NCBI RefSeq assembly: GCF_002878395.1
Contig: NC_061114.1
Span: forward strand, 163,787,884-163,851,883
Origin: Capsicum annuum
Lineage: Eukaryota > Streptophyta > Magnoliopsida > Solanales > Solanaceae
Direction of reading: 5' to 3'
DNA length: 64,000 bases
The notes beneath the pieces were generated by a model. That model saw only the letters and a program-made list of their open reading frames with translations, did not search any database and was not told where the DNA came from. The position numbers and the translations under genes were made by a program. Shown piece by piece: positions 63,323 through 64,000 of this stretch (positions within the stretch are counted from its first letter, which is position 1; every line of letters starts with the position of its first letter).

Positions 63323-64000
63323 CTACATATTGTTTTATAGTAGCAATGTAAGAACAACTTCATTAAATAAGAAACATAACTTTTGCCAATTCCAAGTATA
63401 GAAAATTGTTTAGTAAGTACAACGCATTGTGCAAAAAAAACAATCCTAACTATCAGATGAAAGGAGTTAAGTTAGATACACCGTGAGAATGACAGGATAC
63501 ATATGTTAATACTCTATTTTTAGAAGTTACCATATTAGGCTTGCTATCAAGAGTTTCCTTCTATTGTAGACAATTTATTCGGATCGGGTAAAATATTCTA
63601 CCCACTATCAATATTCTACATAGAAATTAAACTCTTGGATCACTTAAAGAAAGATAAAAAGACCAACCTATGTTGCCAGATTCTACAGAATTGTTGTCGC
63701 ACCTGTGTTGGATCCTCTATTAAATGCACTTCTTTTGGAGGACGTGAAACTGACTCTCTTGGTATTACTAGATGTCAAACTCGACGACTACTACATTGAT
63801 TGAGTTTGCATAAAGAACTACTTTGGACACCAAAACAAAGATGAATTTCTTCTTTAGTTCCCCTGAAGAAAACTTTCATCTTTAGCTTCGAAAGCTGTGA
63901 CAGAGGACCCTGCTTGTGTAGTATTAATAGTAAACCAAATCTTCATCTTGTATATTTGACCATTAAATAGCTCTTTCTCAGAATATAAAATTTTAAATTT
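63323..64000 (-). other. upstream part of the CBM43 gene: intron or 5' region
   Basis: AT-rich DNA. By splicing phase it should hold part of an intron and possibly exon 1. The best short frame is near 63954 ('MKIWFTINTTQAG'), but it lacks a convincing signal-peptide core, so exon 1 is either here unrecognised or outside the window. Confidence 0.4.

Overview
This window is plant nuclear DNA, almost certainly from a nightshade (Solanaceae). It is AT-rich and intron-rich, has a 17-exon plant housekeeping gene, and is filled with plant transposon types: Copia and Gypsy-like LTR elements, RTE-clade LINEs with TTG-rich tails, a tobacco TS-type SINE, Helitrons ending in CTAG, a Stowaway MITE and Mutator-like elements. 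The TS-type SINE points to Solanaceae; the genus cannot be fixed from the sequence alone. One 100-base run of N (8051-8150) is an assembly gap.

Layout. 1-1848 is AT-rich DNA with a triplicated ~191-bp unit. 1849-7416 is a Copia retrotransposon on the minus strand with two 264-bp LTRs, a 5-bp target duplication and broken gag-pol. 7450-7758 is a Mutator-type MITE with a perfect 9-bp target duplication. 8509-11710 holds Helitron copies. 12233-30039 is the main gene, UDP-sugar pyrophosphorylase (USP): 17 coding exons, all in frame, giving 623 residues. Its introns carry an antisense RTE LINE (intron 11), a TS-like SINE (intron 12) and an antisense, intronless, multiply broken copy of a WDR43/UTP5-like ribosome-biogenesis gene (intron 15), which looks like a processed pseudogene.

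30040-44631 is repeat-rich: a truncated RTE LINE, a Helitron whose 5' end lies inside a 113-bp-arm palindrome, AT-rich tandem repeats, a long-inverted-repeat element split by a 4-kb RTE LINE, a trinucleotide expansion, an 87-bp minisatellite and a Stowaway MITE. 44632-53415 is an LTR element with 2.5-kb LTRs and a 3.7-kb interior without usable ORFs, probably a large non-autonomous Gypsy relative. Two more truncated LINEs and two Mutator-like inverted-repeat elements follow, the second with a GC-rich loop. At 62032-63322, minus strand, is the 3' part of a gene for a CBM43/X8-domain protein with a likely GPI-anchor tail; its first exon was not found.

Only two genes look functional: USP (sugar-nucleotide salvage) and the CBM43 gene (predicted callose-binding, cell surface). 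Nothing ties them functionally except that both concern plant carbohydrate metabolism. I found no clear undescribed biochemical system. The more unusual features are structural: the nested pseudogene, the Helitron palindrome, the split inverted-repeat element and the large non-coding LTR element.
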